64,000 nucleotides of DNA, from the NCBI GenBank assembly GCA_021801025.1, contig JAJYYK010000001.1, positions 1 through 64,000 on the forward strand, written 5' to 3'. The notes under the pieces are model-generated. The model saw nothing but the letters and a program-made list of their open reading frames with translations, was not told the DNA's origin and made no database searches. Below are positions 16,759 to 24,260 of this stretch, in pieces. The position numbers were made by a program, and so were the translations under genes. Within the stretch, counting starts at the first letter, position 1, and each line of letters opens with the position of its first letter. This DNA is from Pseudomonadota bacterium. Its GTDB lineage: Bacteria > Pseudomonadota > Gammaproteobacteria > Burkholderiales > Sulfuriferulaceae.

Positions 16759-17829
16759 TTAAAAACGAATGTGTGTGGATGCGTTCAATGTCGACCGGGA
16801 ACCACGCCAATCATCAATGTGAAACTTGGTAAATGGCAAATCGGTTTTTTCAAAAAATCTTGGCCAACCAATCCGGTCAATCCAATCGGCTAAACGCTCC
16901 CAAGGTTGGGCATCTGCCTTATACACGGCCAGAATATTTTTCACGACAGCAGCAACTTCAGGCCAACGCGGTCCGTTGTTAGGCAAACCAGAAGCCACTA
17001 ATTTGTGGAAAGTTGGACGCGAACGGGCATTGGAGTTTTTACCACCCACCCAGATCGCAATCTTGGAATGCTCAGAATCATTGATTTGCATCGGTGGGCA
17101 TGGAGGATAACAGGCACCACAACAAACGCATTTTTTCTCATCAACTTCCAGGCTAGGCTTACCATTCACCAAGGCTGGACGAATAGCTGCCACTGGACAC
17201 CGCGCCACAACCGATGGCCGTTCGCACACGTTAGCCACCAAATCATGATTTATTTTTGGCGGTTTGGTGTGTTGCATAATGATGGCAATGTCTGCTTGCC
17301 CACCGCAGTTAATTTCACAGCACGATGTCGACAACTTAACCCGGTTAGGCATTTCGCAGCTAATGAACTCTTCATAGAGTTCGTCCATCAATGCTTTCAC
17401 CACCCCTGATGCATCGGTACCTGGAATATCACAATGCAAGTAACCTTGTGTATGTGAAATCATGGATACTGAGTTGGCCGTACCACCAACAGGGAACCCG
17501 TTGTCTGTCAGCGCTTTGATAAGCGGTTCCACTTTTGCTTCATCGGAAACCATATACTCAATATTGCTGCGCGTTGTAAAACGCACATGTCCGTCCGCAA
17601 AATGATCGGCAATATCACACAATTTTCTGATGGTATAAACGTCCATTTGACGCTGTGTACCCGCTTTTACCGTCCAGATCACATCGCCATTTTCAGCATG
17701 GTGCCGTAAAACCCCCGGCTTGGGGTGATCGTGTGAAGCCCACTTACCATAATTTTTCACCATCACCGGATGCATGTAGGGCATTGCATCGGGTACCCCA
17801 CTCTCGATAGGTGCACGCATTGTAGCCAT
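16759..17829 (-). CDS. dsrB: Dissimilatory sulfite reductase beta subunit DsrB (oxidative type)
   Basis: A 356-residue sulfite reductase subunit. STSCCEINCGG carries siroheme/[4Fe-4S] cysteines and the inserted ferredoxin domain has CVCCGACYPPCPPM. The C-terminus matches DsrB (WERLADWIDRIGWPRFFE). DsrA2B2 catalyses release of sulfite from the sulfur carried by DsrC when acting in reverse. It begins 60 bp after dsrA, with a normal length. Confidence 0.95.
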   Translation of the reverse strand: MATMRAPIESGVPDAMPYMHPVMVKNYGKWASHDHPKPGVLRHHAENGDVIWTVKAGTQRQMDVYTIRKLCDIADHFADGHVRFTTRSNIEYMVSDEAKVEPLIKALTDNGFPVGGTANSVSMISHTQGYLHCDIPGTDASGVVKALMDELYEEFISCEMPNRVKLSTSCCEINCGGQADIAIIMQHTKPPKINHDLVANVCERPSVVARCPVAAIRPALVNGKPSLEVDEKKCVCCGACYPPCPPMQINDSEHSKIAIWVGGKNSNARSRPTFHKLVASGLPNNGPRWPEVAAVVKNILAVYKADAQPWERLADWIDRIGWPRFFEKTDLPFTKFHIDDWRGSRSTLNASTHIRF

Positions 17830-17889
17830 AATATTCTTTTCTCCAGATAGAAATCTTGTTCAGTAAACAGCCCTGAAAAATTGCAAAAA

Positions 17890-19194
17890 TTATCCCACCG
17901 CTTTTTTCTTGAGGCTCCTGACCCGCTCAACCTCTTCGTCCCAACCGTCGGTACGAACATAAGGATTGCTACGTGGTTCAAGAATCATATTGCTATCAAC
18001 CTCTCTGCCAATCCCTTCCAGGAAGTTGACAATACCAATCCGGTCAATCATCTCGCCCGTACGTTCATGTTCCAATGCATTGTCAGCAAAGAAATCCATA
18101 ATTTCGCGAGCCAGATTACCTAATTCTTCAAAATCTTCATCGGTGTCCAGTTTCATAAAGGGCACCACAACTGTTCCCATGGTGGCACCAATCTTCAGCA
18201 CACTTTTACCGCCCACCAGAACAGTCGCGCCTTTATCTACACCTGGCAGCAACGCGCCCTGCATAACATTCAGACAATGCATGCAACGCACGCAGTTGTG
18301 ATTTTCAATTTGCAAGGATTGGGTGTCCGTCACGGCGACACTGGATATTCCCTCTGCCTTCGAAACATTGGCTGTGTTTTTTAACGACAGCGCTTTACTG
18401 GGGCAACGACTGATCACATCATTGACCAGCTTTTCCATACCATGCTGAGCCATATATTCTTTTGCCCGCACTTCGTTAACGCGAATACTGTCGCGCCATG
18501 TACCAATCACGGCCATATCAGATCGCTGAATTGAATTCACGCAATCATTTCCGCACCCTGAAAATTTGAATTTGAATTTATACGGCAATGCGGGGCGGTG
18601 CATGTCATCAAGGTTGGCATTGATGATGGTACGTAACGCTCTCGCTTCATCGTAATTCGACATTTCGCAACGCGCAGCACCCACACATGACATGGAAGTT
18701 CTTAGCGCAGGACCAGCCCCACCCATATCGAAGCCCATCTCGTTAAACTCATCAAAAGCAGGCTGAACATTTGCGGTCGAAATACCCTGAAACATAATAT
18801 CGCCGCTTTGCCCATGAAGTGCGATCAGTCCAGAACCATGCCTTTCCCACACATCACACAATTTGCGTAACAGGTCGGAGGTATAATGCATTCCTGCCGG
18901 AGGCTGAATACGCAAAGTATGGAACTCAGCTGCATCGGGATACAGGTGATTCCCTTCTGCGTCTTTTAACTCACTGAAACGGGGGATCACGCCACCACCG
19001 TAACCAAACACCCCTACAGTGCCTCCCTTCCAGTAACCTTTACGGTTCTGGTAGGAAGTTTCCAGCTGGCCCATCAGGTCAACCATCATGTCATTATCTT
19101 TAGCCAACCGCTTCAATCCGGTAACAAAACTCGGCCACGGACCGCTCTCGAGCTCATCTAGCAGCGGCGTTTTGTGCATTTTTTTAGTCGTCAT
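17890..19194 (-). CDS. dsrA: Dissimilatory sulfite reductase alpha subunit DsrA (oxidative type)
   Basis: A 434-residue subunit with the siroheme/[4Fe-4S] motif (SCVGAARCEMSNYDEA and KFSGCGNDCVNSI) and a ferredoxin insertion (CVRCMHCLNVMQGALLPG). The ATG at 19194 has a GGAG site eight bases upstream; a longer start at 19236 has none. It is the first gene of the minus-strand dsr cluster, so its promoter must lie in 19195-19568, a region shared with the divergent accessory genes. Surrounding dsrEFH and dsrL mark the oxidative pathway. Confidence 0.95.
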   Translation of the reverse strand: MTTKKMHKTPLLDELESGPWPSFVTGLKRLAKDNDMMVDLMGQLETSYQNRKGYWKGGTVGVFGYGGGVIPRFSELKDAEGNHLYPDAAEFHTLRIQPPAGMHYTSDLLRKLCDVWERHGSGLIALHGQSGDIMFQGISTANVQPAFDEFNEMGFDMGGAGPALRTSMSCVGAARCEMSNYDEARALRTIINANLDDMHRPALPYKFKFKFSGCGNDCVNSIQRSDMAVIGTWRDSIRVNEVRAKEYMAQHGMEKLVNDVISRCPSKALSLKNTANVSKAEGISSVAVTDTQSLQIENHNCVRCMHCLNVMQGALLPGVDKGATVLVGGKSVLKIGATMGTVVVPFMKLDTDEDFEELGNLAREIMDFFADNALEHERTGEMIDRIGIVNFLEGIGREVDSNMILEPRSNPYVRTDGWDEEVERVRSLKKKAVG

Positions 19195-19304
19195 AGTCAA
19201 TTCTCCAATTCCAGCGGCCATAGCCGGATTATTCAAGGCCAGATTTCAATGAGCTGAATCACTGTTTCTTTAGCGTCAGCGCCTAAAGTGGTTTAATAGC
19301 TGTA

Positions 19305-19349
19305 TTTTGTGAACTCATCAAACATTTACCTGAATTCGAACTCACAAAA
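19305..19349. promoter_or_regulatory. Inverted repeat in the dsrA / accessory-gene divergent region
   Basis: TTTTGTGA (19305-19312) and TCACAAAA (19342-19349) form an 8-bp inverted repeat about 110-155 bp upstream of dsrA. A second near-palindrome, TACCCATACGGGTA (19411-19424), lies further out. Both are candidate regulator sites for the divergent promoters; no regulator gene is adjacent and no clear -35/-10 pair could be assigned. Confidence 0.4.
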
Positions 19350-19444
19350 AGTTTATGAAGTTTAACTGTTATCGCCATCAATTCCATAGACACGATGGGT
19401 GATGCTTACCTACCCATACGGGTAGTATCAAGCCACTCTTACAG

Positions 19445-19509
19445 GTTAGTTTCTTGTTTGGGCGACAATGAGAAACTAACTTCAATAGAGTGATCAGATT
19501 GCCCAAACA
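19445..19509 (+). promoter_or_regulatory. Candidate H-type RNA pseudoknot upstream of the accessory genes
   Basis: Stem 1 pairs GTTAGTTTCT (19445-19454) with AGAAACTAAC (19471-19480), ten perfect pairs. Its 16-base loop contains TGTTTGGGCGA (19455-19465), which pairs with TTGCCCAAACA (19499-19509), eleven pairs with one G-U. Loop-to-downstream pairing of this sort is an H-type pseudoknot. It would lie in the 5' leader of the 70-aa/Cas6-like/DsrC-like genes, 60 bp before the first start; read the other way it lies upstream of dsrA. It may be a riboswitch-like or protein-bound leader, or two interleaved DNA operators. Confidence 0.6.
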
Positions 19510-19568
19510 CAGGGATTGAAGGCATTCTCTTCGACAGTATTGCAACAACATTTTTCAGGAACTGCCCT

Positions 19569-19781
19569 TTGGATGAGACGAAAATCATTTCGCTGCACAA
19601 AATTTTAGCCTCGCCTTATCGACAGGAAATTGAGCTTCAACACGTAGAGCATCTTGCTGATTATGTGACTTTGCGTATAAGAATTAGGGAAATTAAACGC
19701 TTTACTATTTTTGACATCGACAAAACGACGGCGAAAGCCTGGGGACAAATGATGCTGGATTGGGCAAACACCCAGGAGTAA
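19569..19781 (+). CDS. Small conserved-looking protein of unknown function
   Basis: A 70-residue, mixed-charge soluble protein (MDETKIISLHKILASPYRQEI begins a regular alternation; LRIRIREIKRFTIFDID follows) with no cysteine, signal or membrane segment. I recognise no characterised function. It is the first gene of a plus-strand group divergent from dsrA, and its stop lies 3 bp before the start of the Cas6-like gene, so the two are probably co-translated. Proximity to dsr suggests a sulfur-related accessory role, which is inference only. Confidence 0.65.
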   Translation: MDETKIISLHKILASPYRQEIELQHVEHLADYVTLRIRIREIKRFTIFDIDKTTAKAWGQMMLDWANTQE

Positions 19782-19784
19782 TCA

Positions 19785-20534
19785 TTGTTCATGGTTCATG
19801 CGGATTTCAGCCCGCGTTTTAAAGACCAGCGGACTATATATAATATATATTTAAATCAATTTAAACTGGAGAATGAAATAGGCTGGCTTTACGAAGACAA
19901 CACAGAAACATCGGATATTGGCCTCACGGCCATGTCCGATGTTCATCTGTCTCTGTGCGGTTCCATTATCCCTGTCGATCACGGGTATTTGGTGTATCGC
20001 GAATTGTCACGCCTGTTACCCTGGATCGATGAGGAAGCGTTGCTGGGCATCCGCTCCATACAAGGCTCAAACAACGGGAATGAAGAACTGGTGCTCAACC
20101 ACCGGGCCAAGGTAGTGATCCGTTGCGGAACGAATCGTTTGGATGACTTAAAATCACTTCAGGGACAAACGATAAAATTGAACCAATATTCATTAACGAT
20201 TGGTTCCTGCACAGCAAAACCTTTGAGCCAATACTCGCCTTTATATGCCCATTGCGTCGTCACAAACAGCGAAGATGAAATTGAGTTCACTCGCGATATC
20301 ATGGAAAGCCTGAGCAAAATGGAAATTCAAAGCCGTTTCATCTGTGGCAAACGCCAGGAGGTATTTGATGGGCAGCAGCCCCGCTCCGGCTACAGCCTGC
20401 TTTTGCATGACCTTCCTTTAAAGCATTCCATTCACATTCAGCAACAAGGGATGGGCTTACTCCGAAAATTGGGATGCGGTATCTTTATCCCGCACAAATC
20501 CATTATTGCAGTGGGTACGGTAGCATCAAATTAA
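19785..20534 (+). CDS. Orphan Cas6/Cmx6-like protein next to dsrA
   Basis: A 249-residue protein whose pattern resembles the Cas6/Cmx6 family of type I-MYXAN-like systems: CGSIIPVDHGYLVYRELS with His66 in the N-terminal half, ATLY-like LYAHCVVTN mid-protein, GYSLLLHDLPLKHSIHIQQQ and a C-terminal glycine-rich RKLGCGIFIPHKSI. Cas6 proteins are ferredoxin-fold RNA endonucleases that cut CRISPR repeats. No CRISPR array or other cas gene is visible anywhere in the window, so it is an orphan in the dsr locus and may bind another RNA. TTG at 19785 fits the AGGAG site best; ATG at 19791 is the alternative. Confidence 0.68.
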   Translation: MFMVHADFSPRFKDQRTIYNIYLNQFKLENEIGWLYEDNTETSDIGLTAMSDVHLSLCGSIIPVDHGYLVYRELSRLLPWIDEEALLGIRSIQGSNNGNEELVLNHRAKVVIRCGTNRLDDLKSLQGQTIKLNQYSLTIGSCTAKPLSQYSPLYAHCVVTNSEDEIEFTRDIMESLSKMEIQSRFICGKRQEVFDGQQPRSGYSLLLHDLPLKHSIHIQQQGMGLLRKLGCGIFIPHKSIIAVGTVASN

Positions 20535-20569
20535 TTTTATTTATCTATTTAATCATATAGGAGGAAATA

Positions 20570-20902
20570 ATGAGCATTCATTACAACGGACAAGATTTAG
20601 ACGTCGATGATGAAAAATTTTTACTTGAGGCAGTTTTTGATGACGAAATCGTCCCAATTATGGCCGCTGCAGATAACATTGCGCTGACTGATGATCATTG
20701 GTTAGTCATTCGTTTCCTGCGCGATCAATATCGTGACAAGGGACATACCCCTAACTTCCGTAATTTGGTAAAAGAATTAGAGGATGAGCAGTCAGGCACT
20801 GACTGGAAAAAAACCCTCTACACCTTGTTCCCCAACCAGCCAGCCCGTCAAGCAGTTCGGGTTGCCGGATTGCCCAAGCCATTTGGAAAAGGTGGTTATT
20901 AA
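20570..20902 (+). CDS. DsrC-family paralogue lacking all cysteines
   Basis: A 110-residue member of the DsrC/TusE family by clear similarity to the dsrC product at 15227 (MSIHYNGQDLDVDDEKFL, LTDDHWLVIRFLRDQY, LFPNQPARQAVRVAGLPKP). The protein has no cysteine at all: the two arm positions are Val and Lys, and the tail is extended to FGKGGY. It therefore cannot carry sulfur as DsrC or TusE do. Cysteine-less DsrC-like proteins have been suggested to be regulatory. It has a strong AGGAGG ribosome site and follows the Cas6-like gene by 35 bp. Confidence 0.85.
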   Translation: MSIHYNGQDLDVDDEKFLLEAVFDDEIVPIMAAADNIALTDDHWLVIRFLRDQYRDKGHTPNFRNLVKELEDEQSGTDWKKTLYTLFPNQPARQAVRVAGLPKPFGKGGY

Positions 20903-20946
20903 CCCAAATTTCAGACACCTGACGCATGATTTTGTCAGCACCCGCG

Positions 20947-21095
20947 CAGGTTAAATATCACCTGTTGCCATGTCGAACAACCCGATTCAAAACATGGCAG
21001 TTTAGTGACAAAAATTGACCATACCTATTGGTCATTCCTCTGTCCGGTCAAAAGCCGGGTAGCAGGCCAGCGCCACCGCGCACACAAGTGGTGGC
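20947..21095 (+). other. Hairpin-rich intergenic segment after the DsrC-like gene
   Basis: The 393-bp gap 20903-21295 holds no gene. It contains four successive perfect stems: CAGGT/ACCTG (20947-20964), TGCCATGT/ACATGGCA (20966-20999), TGACCA/TGGTCA (21016-21034) and GCCACC/GGTGGC (21072-21095, extended by AGC/GCT with a bulge). No run of T follows any of them closely, so a simple terminator is not obvious. It could be a structured 3' UTR, small RNA or leader for the gene at 21296. No known riboswitch consensus was recognised. Confidence 0.45.
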
Positions 21096-21295
21096 TGCTC
21101 GCTTGCACTTAAACCTTGTAATGGCTCACAAACCGGCAAATCTGTGTTCTATTTCTCTTGTCTTCATTTACCATGGTTTTTAAATTTATCGCCACGATAA
21201 ATTCATCAATCTAAAACCAGCTGCCTCGAAATGATGATAAATTGATGTCAGGCTAAGACAATAGGACGAGTACCCTTATCACGGAGCACATAAAC

Positions 21296-21886
21296 ATGGC
21301 GATTCGCATTAAAACCACTTGGTTCAAACAAGAAAACGAACCTAAAGGTCCGGAGAAACAGGCCACGGTTCTGGCAACCACCATCTGGAAGTTGGCAGAC
21401 AGAGCGGTCACTGATCTTTCCAAAGCCGATTATGACATCATCACGCCTCAACGTGGCTTTGGTTTGTTGGCTGAACTGTCCGCTTTCATGATCCATATGT
21501 GTGACCGCATGGTGTACCGCCGCATCACGGACACTGATCGTCAAACACTGATACAGGTCACCGCAGTCCGTTTAGCAGAAATACTGGAAGACAACATTCA
21601 TGACATCGTACATGATTACGAGCATCCCTACCAGGCTGCTTTCATCGATTTGGTCAACCGGCGCGGCAATGATTACGCCGAATTCGAATTTCCACCCGAA
21701 CAACCCAGTTTTCTGGTTCTGCGCTACCTGGGCAATTGCGTTCGCGACATCATGCAAAGCAATGACCAGTCCTGGGTCATCGACCAAATTATGGAGGTGC
21801 AGGCCCCAGATATGGTGATCGATCTGATCAAAACAGTGGATGGACTCTTCCCTCATTCGCCCAACATGGTGTTGCTAACAACATGA
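21296..21886 (+). CDS. Hypothetical protein coupled to a TauD-like dioxygenase
   Basis: A 196-residue soluble, probably alpha-helical protein with no signal peptide and scattered cysteines (FMIHMCDRMVYRRITD, LRYLGNCVRDIMQSND). I do not recognise the family. The GGAG site lies nine bases before the ATG. Its last codons overlap the ATG of the next gene (ATGA at 21883-21886), so it is translated together with the dioxygenase and may be its partner or a substrate-related protein. Confidence 0.75.
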   Translation: MAIRIKTTWFKQENEPKGPEKQATVLATTIWKLADRAVTDLSKADYDIITPQRGFGLLAELSAFMIHMCDRMVYRRITDTDRQTLIQVTAVRLAEILEDNIHDIVHDYEHPYQAAFIDLVNRRGNDYAEFEFPPEQPSFLVLRYLGNCVRDIMQSNDQSWVIDQIMEVQAPDMVIDLIKTVDGLFPHSPNMVLLTT

Positions 21887-22767
21887 ACACGCCATTTGAC
21901 CCTTTTAATCTGGATGACGATGCGCCTTATCAGGCTTGGCGTGAGGCCAAACTCAGTCATTACCCCACACGCATTGCAGATGTGGTGGTAGAAATCGACG
22001 ATCCCTATGCACTTACTGCTGCCGAACACCATGAGATTTTACAGCGTTGCAGCAAAACCAACTTTGTCATCTACGCCAGCCACAACACCCTGCCAGACAA
22101 AGAAATTCCTCGCAAATTAGGGTTGCAGTTTGGCCTTAAACGGCTGGATGACAACCTGCTGGCGGACGAGGATGCCATCACTTCCCTCTGCGTCGCCACA
22201 GATGAAAATCAGCGCAGCGATTTTATTCCCTATACAGACCGGGCAATCGGCTGGCACACCGACGGTTATTACAATCCTGTTGAGCGCCGTGTCCTGGGGA
22301 TGGTGTTGCATTGCGTGATGCCGGCGGCCAGCGGGGGAAATAGCGCTCTGCTCGACCACGATATTGCTTATCTGCTGATGCGCGACGCAAACCCTGAGTT
22401 TATCCGTGCATTTATGGCACCTGATGCCATGACCATTCCCGCCCGCAGGGATGAAAACGGTATCGCGCGCGCCGCTGAAACCGGGCCTGTGTTTTCAGTT
22501 CTGAATAACAACCGGCTCCATATGCGTTACACGGCGCGTACCCGCAGCATCGAATGGCATCCTGATCCGGTCACCCTGGCCGCTGCAGCTTTTCTGGAAC
22601 AGCTACTCAACAGCGACTTGCCTTACCTCTTTCACGCAAGACTGGAAGCTGGCATGGGTTTACTCTGTAACAATGTGCTGCATAATCGCAGTGCCTTTAG
22701 TAATGATGAAACGCATCAGCGACTGCTCTACCGAGCCCGGTATTATGACCGTATCGACAATACGTAA
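21883..22767 (+). CDS. TauD/TfdA-family Fe(II)/2-oxoglutarate dioxygenase
   Basis: A 294-residue enzyme with the HxD iron motif (GWHTDGYY, His125 and Asp127) and a distal histidine near residue 267 (NNVLHNRSAF), followed by an Arg-rich segment (RLLYRARYYDR) that normally holds 2-oxoglutarate. Family members hydroxylate small molecules or desulfonate taurine. The substrate is not evident; the location between dsr and Mo-cofactor/siroheme genes gives no direct clue, though a sulfonate is conceivable. The start overlaps the upstream gene by 4 bp. Confidence 0.82.
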   Translation: MNTPFDPFNLDDDAPYQAWREAKLSHYPTRIADVVVEIDDPYALTAAEHHEILQRCSKTNFVIYASHNTLPDKEIPRKLGLQFGLKRLDDNLLADEDAITSLCVATDENQRSDFIPYTDRAIGWHTDGYYNPVERRVLGMVLHCVMPAASGGNSALLDHDIAYLLMRDANPEFIRAFMAPDAMTIPARRDENGIARAAETGPVFSVLNNNRLHMRYTARTRSIEWHPDPVTLAAAAFLEQLLNSDLPYLFHARLEAGMGLLCNNVLHNRSAFSNDETHQRLLYRARYYDRIDNT

Positions 22768-22792
22768 CCCGGATATTGCAGCAATAAGGCCA

Positions 22793-22839
22793 CCGGCCTT
22801 CAGGGCGGGGTTCGGCGCTCCTGCCGGCCTGAAGGCCGG
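22793..22839. terminator. GC-rich inverted repeat after the dioxygenase gene
   Basis: CCGGCCTTCAGG (22793-22804) is exactly complementary to 22828-22839. The right arm also folds on itself (CCGGCCT/AGGCCGG, 22824-22839) and is followed by GGGGTTTTAAACC, so it may work as an intrinsic terminator. The same arrangement resembles the ends of IS200/IS605-type or REP elements. The remaining gap to moeA (about 180 bp) holds no gene. Confidence 0.5.
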
Positions 22840-23016
22840 GGTTTTAAACCAGCAAGAAAAAAGGATAAATTCGTTCGACAGGCAATAGCACAATCAATTT
22901 TTACAGGTCGAATTCATCATTCGGGCTGTTGCGAATCGCGCTCAAATTTTTCATGGGGCCTAGTAATGAAGGTGTAAAATTTCGGCTTGGACCGTCACAG
23001 GAACCTCATTACAGAC

Positions 23017-24258
23017 ATGAACTATTTCTCGTTGTCCGCTGCCCAACAAATTATCCTGCAATCTACGGCTCGTTTAGGTATGGAAACCATTCCATTAGCG
23101 CGTTCTTTAAACCGCGTTTTGGCGAAAGACATACTGTCCAATCGCGATCACCCCCCTTACGCCGTGTCAGCAATGGACGGTTACGCAGTGCGCGTAAACA
23201 ACCTGTCGACACTTCCAGCCATTTTAACCGTCATTGAAGACATCAAAGCCGGCACACTGCCCATCAAGGCCGTATTAGACGGGCAATGCGCGCGCATCAT
23301 GACCGGTGCGGCAATACCGCAAGGGGCTGACACAGTGATTCGTGTCGAAGACACCGAAACCATATTATCCGATGCGGTCCAAATCAATACTGGCGCGGCA
23401 CTCGGCACAAACATTCGCCGACAGGGTGAAAACCTGCGTACAGGCGCAACGGTTCTAAAAGCTGGCACCATGATTACCCCCGGCGTCCTGGGAATTCTGG
23501 CGATGGTCAAATGCGCACAAGTACCTGTTTACCAACAACCCCGCGTAGCGATTCTGTCCACTGGCGACGAACTGGAGGGACTGGATGACCCATTCGATTC
23601 AAACAAGATTCCTGACGCCAACAGCCATACCTTATTTGCACAAGTATTGGCCTTGGGTATCACACCCACTTTACTGGGTATCACGCAGGATGACCCGCTG
23701 GAACTGGCCCAGGCAATCCGGCGCGGATTAGATTATGATGTCTTGCTCATTTCTGGCGGCACTTCCGTCGGGGTGCATGATTATGTGCGGCCCACGCTGG
23801 CCGAATTGAATGTCCACATGCACTTCTGGCGCGTGGCCATACGCCCTGGTCACCCCTTTGCTTTTGGCACCACCGCCAAAAATCAAGTGTTCTGTCTACC
23901 GGGCAACCCAGTGTCCAGCATGGTATGCTTTGAACAATTTGTCGCCCCAGCGCTGCGCCAGGCCACGGGGCACCATCGATTGTATCGCCGCACCTTGACT
24001 GCCCGTCTGTCCCATACCCTTGCGCATCGACATCAAAATATGGAATTTGTACGTGTGCGGTTGGCTCAGGATCAACAGGGTTATGTGGCCACAGCCACCG
24101 ATTCGCAAAGTAGTGGCGTATTATTGTCCATGGCACACGCCGATGGTTTATTGATTGTGCCGGCAGACAGCAACGGTCTGGTTGCAGGCGAAGCTGTTAC
24201 AGTACAATGTCTGGATGGCATGTGCTATCAAAACACACCATTTGGAGCACCAGTTTAA
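23017..24258 (+). CDS. moeA: Molybdopterin molybdenumtransferase MoeA
   Basis: A 413-residue enzyme inserting molybdate into adenylated molybdopterin. It shows SAMDGYAVRV near residue 60, IMTGAAIPQGADTVIRVED, LSTGDEL and SGGTSVGVHDYV in the MoCF domain, and CLPGNPVSS near the C-terminal domain. The ATG at 23017 is preferred to an in-frame TTG 30 bp upstream because the conserved N-terminus begins MNYFSLSAAQQIIL. It ends 2 bp before the MogA/MoaB-type gene. Confidence 0.92.
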   Translation: MNYFSLSAAQQIILQSTARLGMETIPLARSLNRVLAKDILSNRDHPPYAVSAMDGYAVRVNNLSTLPAILTVIEDIKAGTLPIKAVLDGQCARIMTGAAIPQGADTVIRVEDTETILSDAVQINTGAALGTNIRRQGENLRTGATVLKAGTMITPGVLGILAMVKCAQVPVYQQPRVAILSTGDELEGLDDPFDSNKIPDANSHTLFAQVLALGITPTLLGITQDDPLELAQAIRRGLDYDVLLISGGTSVGVHDYVRPTLAELNVHMHFWRVAIRPGHPFAFGTTAKNQVFCLPGNPVSSMVCFEQFVAPALRQATGHHRLYRRTLTARLSHTLAHRHQNMEFVRVRLAQDQQGYVATATDSQSSGVLLSMAHADGLLIVPADSNGLVAGEAVTVQCLDGMCYQNTPFGAPV

Positions 24259-24260
24259 GC

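Noticed and set aside
17890-19194. Reductive (sulfate-reducer) Dsr
   Set aside because: dsrEFH and dsrL are present, and no dsrD was seen; this is the oxidative set.
21044-21095. Molybdenum-cofactor or cobalamin riboswitch
   Set aside because: The segment has stems, but the conserved boxes of these riboswitches could not be found and the following gene is not a cofactor gene.
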